From NCBI RefSeq assembly GCF_000161455.1, contig NZ_CM000745.1:5471679-5476726 (forward strand): a DNA stretch of 5,048 nt, in the 5' to 3' direction. Of the stretch, positions 4,041 to 5,048 are shown in pieces; position 1 is the first letter of the stretch; each line of letters begins with the position of its first letter. The notes below the pieces were generated by a model. That model saw only the letters and a program-made list of their open reading frames with translations, made no database searches and had not been told where the DNA came from. The DNA is from Bacillus pseudomycoides DSM 12442. Its GTDB lineage: Bacteria > Bacillota > Bacilli > Bacillales > Bacillaceae_G. Both the position numbers and the translations under genes were made by a program.

Positions 4041-4099
4041 TATAGCGAGATCGAGAACAAAATAAAGAGAAAAACTAGGACAAGTTGAGGTGAGGATTC

Positions 4100-5048
4100 G
4101 TGAGTTTTGCTATTTGTAGAATGCAGAAATTTAAGATGCGAGATGTGAAAGGAATCCAGATTCATAATCAACGAGAAAAAGAGAGTCATACAAATCCTGA
4201 TATAGAAAAAGAACAAAGTCATTTAAATTATGATTTACATAATGATCAGTACATCGATTATTTAAGAACAGTAAAAGAAAAAATTGAACAGAATGTGGAA
4301 ACCAATCGAGCCATTCGAAAAGATGCAGTTGTGATGTGTGAATTTGTAGTGACGAGTGATAGAGGTTTTTTTGAATGTTTAAGTGAAGAGAATCCAGGTT
4401 CTCAAAAAGAATTCTTTGAGGAAGCTTATAGTTTTCTTAAAGATCGATACGGAGAACAAAATATTGTACATGCAGCCGTACATTTGGATGAGAAAACACC
4501 TCATATGCATGTAGGAATGGTTCCAATAACGGAAGAAAAGAAATTATCAGCAAAACAGATTTTTAACCGTAAAGAGTTAGTTTCGCTTCAGGATGATTTT
4601 CATGCCCATATGGTAGAGAAAGGCTTTGATTTAGAGCGTGGCGTATCTAGTGATAAAAAACATATAGAAACCGCACGTTTTAAAGCTTTGACAGCAAAAG
4701 AAGAAGTACAAGTGCTAGAAGATACTCTTTTAGAGAAAGAGTTAGAAAAACAGAAATTAGAGAAATCTATGCAACAAATGCAAAATCGTTTAAATGTTTT
4801 AAAAAGGGCTGTTAAAGTAGGAAAACAAGTAGAAGAGATGTCTGTGAAAGAAAAAGGGGGCTTTATACGCTCCAAAACGGTCGAAATTGGCTTGGAAGAT
4901 TTCCAAAGGATTAAAACCCTTGCGAAAGCGTCAGAGGCCTTTAAAAGGGAAAATGAGACGTTACAGGGACAAAACCATGCATTGAAAGTGAATAATACAG
5001 ATTTACATACAACTGTAAAACGTTTAGAAAAAGAGAAAAAAGAATTAG
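4100..5048 (+). CDS. mob: Mob/Pre relaxase (MOBV family), N-terminal 316 residues; continues at position 1 across the circle junction
   Basis: Plasmid mobilisation relaxase that nicks oriT on one strand and stays bound to the 5' end during conjugative transfer supplied by a helper element. The N-terminus fits the pMV158 MobM/pUB110 Pre family: SFAICRMQK opening, HNQR with the putative catalytic His at residue 22 (as in MobM), HLNYDL at 41-46, IRKDAV at 72-77, and the metal-binding HLDEKTPHMH at 128-137. Residues from about 195 on are Lys/Glu/Gln-rich and look like coiled coil. GTG 4100 is chosen as start because SFAICRMQK matches the family N-terminus and GAGGTGA (4087-4093) lies 6 nt upstream; the next ATG (codon 8) would cut into it. 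The frame is open at the window edge with one base over, and joins exactly to the frame at positions 1-278, giving 408 residues in total. Its cognate oriT lies about 110 bp upstream. Confidence 0.95.
   Translation, partial: MSFAICRMQKFKMRDVKGIQIHNQREKESHTNPDIEKEQSHLNYDLHNDQYIDYLRTVKEKIEQNVETNRAIRKDAVVMCEFVVTSDRGFFECLSEENPGSQKEFFEEAYSFLKDRYGEQNIVHAAVHLDEKTPHMHVGMVPITEEKKLSAKQIFNRKELVSLQDDFHAHMVEKGFDLERGVSSDKKHIETARFKALTAKEEVQVLEDTLLEKELEKQKLEKSMQQMQNRLNVLKRAVKVGKQVEEMSVKEKGGFIRSKTVEIGLEDFQRIKTLAKASEAFKRENETLQGQNHALKVNNTDLHTTVKRLEKEKKEL

Noticed and set aside
4040..4222. Minus-strand 60-codon hydrophobic frame
   Set aside because: It is antisense to the N-terminal catalytic part of the relaxase; its Phe/Leu richness only mirrors Lys/Glu codons on the other strand.
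4600..4875. Minus-strand 91-codon frame
   Set aside because: It lies inside the relaxase coiled-coil coding region; its Ser/Phe/Cys-rich composition is typical of antisense reading.
1..5048. CRISPR array, tRNA, rRNA or insertion sequence
   Set aside because: No regularly spaced direct repeats, no tRNA or rRNA-like sequence, and no transposase gene or terminal inverted repeats around one were found.

Overview
The window looks like one complete small circular plasmid of 5048 bp, cut open inside its mobilisation gene. The reading frame that leaves the right edge (GTG 4100, one base of a codon left over at 5048) re-enters at the left edge in the same frame (codon 5048+1+2 = GAT) and stops at 278. 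Joined, it gives one Mob/Pre relaxase of 408 residues with no internal stop. The host is most likely a member of the Bacillus cereus group: the DNA is AT-rich with Firmicute-type ribosome binding sites, and a sequence fitting every fixed position of the PlcR box (TATGNANNNNTNCATA) lies upstream of the bacteriocin-like gene. PlcR is the quorum-sensing regulator of that group.

Backbone. The relaxase gene (4100-5048 joined to 1-278) lies just after a recognisable pMV158/pUB110-type oriT (about 3958-4007). A shared bidirectional terminator (281-308) separates its end from a convergent gene (750-307, minus strand) for a small winged-helix RepL-like protein, the only candidate replication initiator on the circle. 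Three dyad repeats (780-841) overlay the promoter of that gene. Upstream of it, 850-1117 holds a run of six inverted repeats, and 1132-1372 is a large multi-arm foldable region that resembles a single-strand origin. Together these probably carry the replication origin(s).

Cargo. At 1535-3722 lies a compact cassette that is more AT-rich than the backbone by eye: PlcR box and promoter; a Sec-secreted pre-pro-peptide of 159 aa with a cationic, glycine- and alanine-rich C-terminal domain of about 83 aa (putative bacteriocin); 21 bp later a 132-aa cytosolic protein resembling DUF1878/YhaI (candidate immunity protein); a strong hairpin; then a secreted S8 subtilisin-like protease of 375 aa. The simplest model is a quorum-regulated antimicrobial: the pre-proprotein leaves by the Sec route, the co-encoded subtilase cuts away its acidic propeptide, and the cytosolic protein protects the producer. 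No ABC exporter or lantibiotic-modifying enzyme is present, which sets it apart from most class I and II bacteriocin loci. The bacteriocin, immunity and processing roles are inferred from architecture and gene order, not from a recognised family match.
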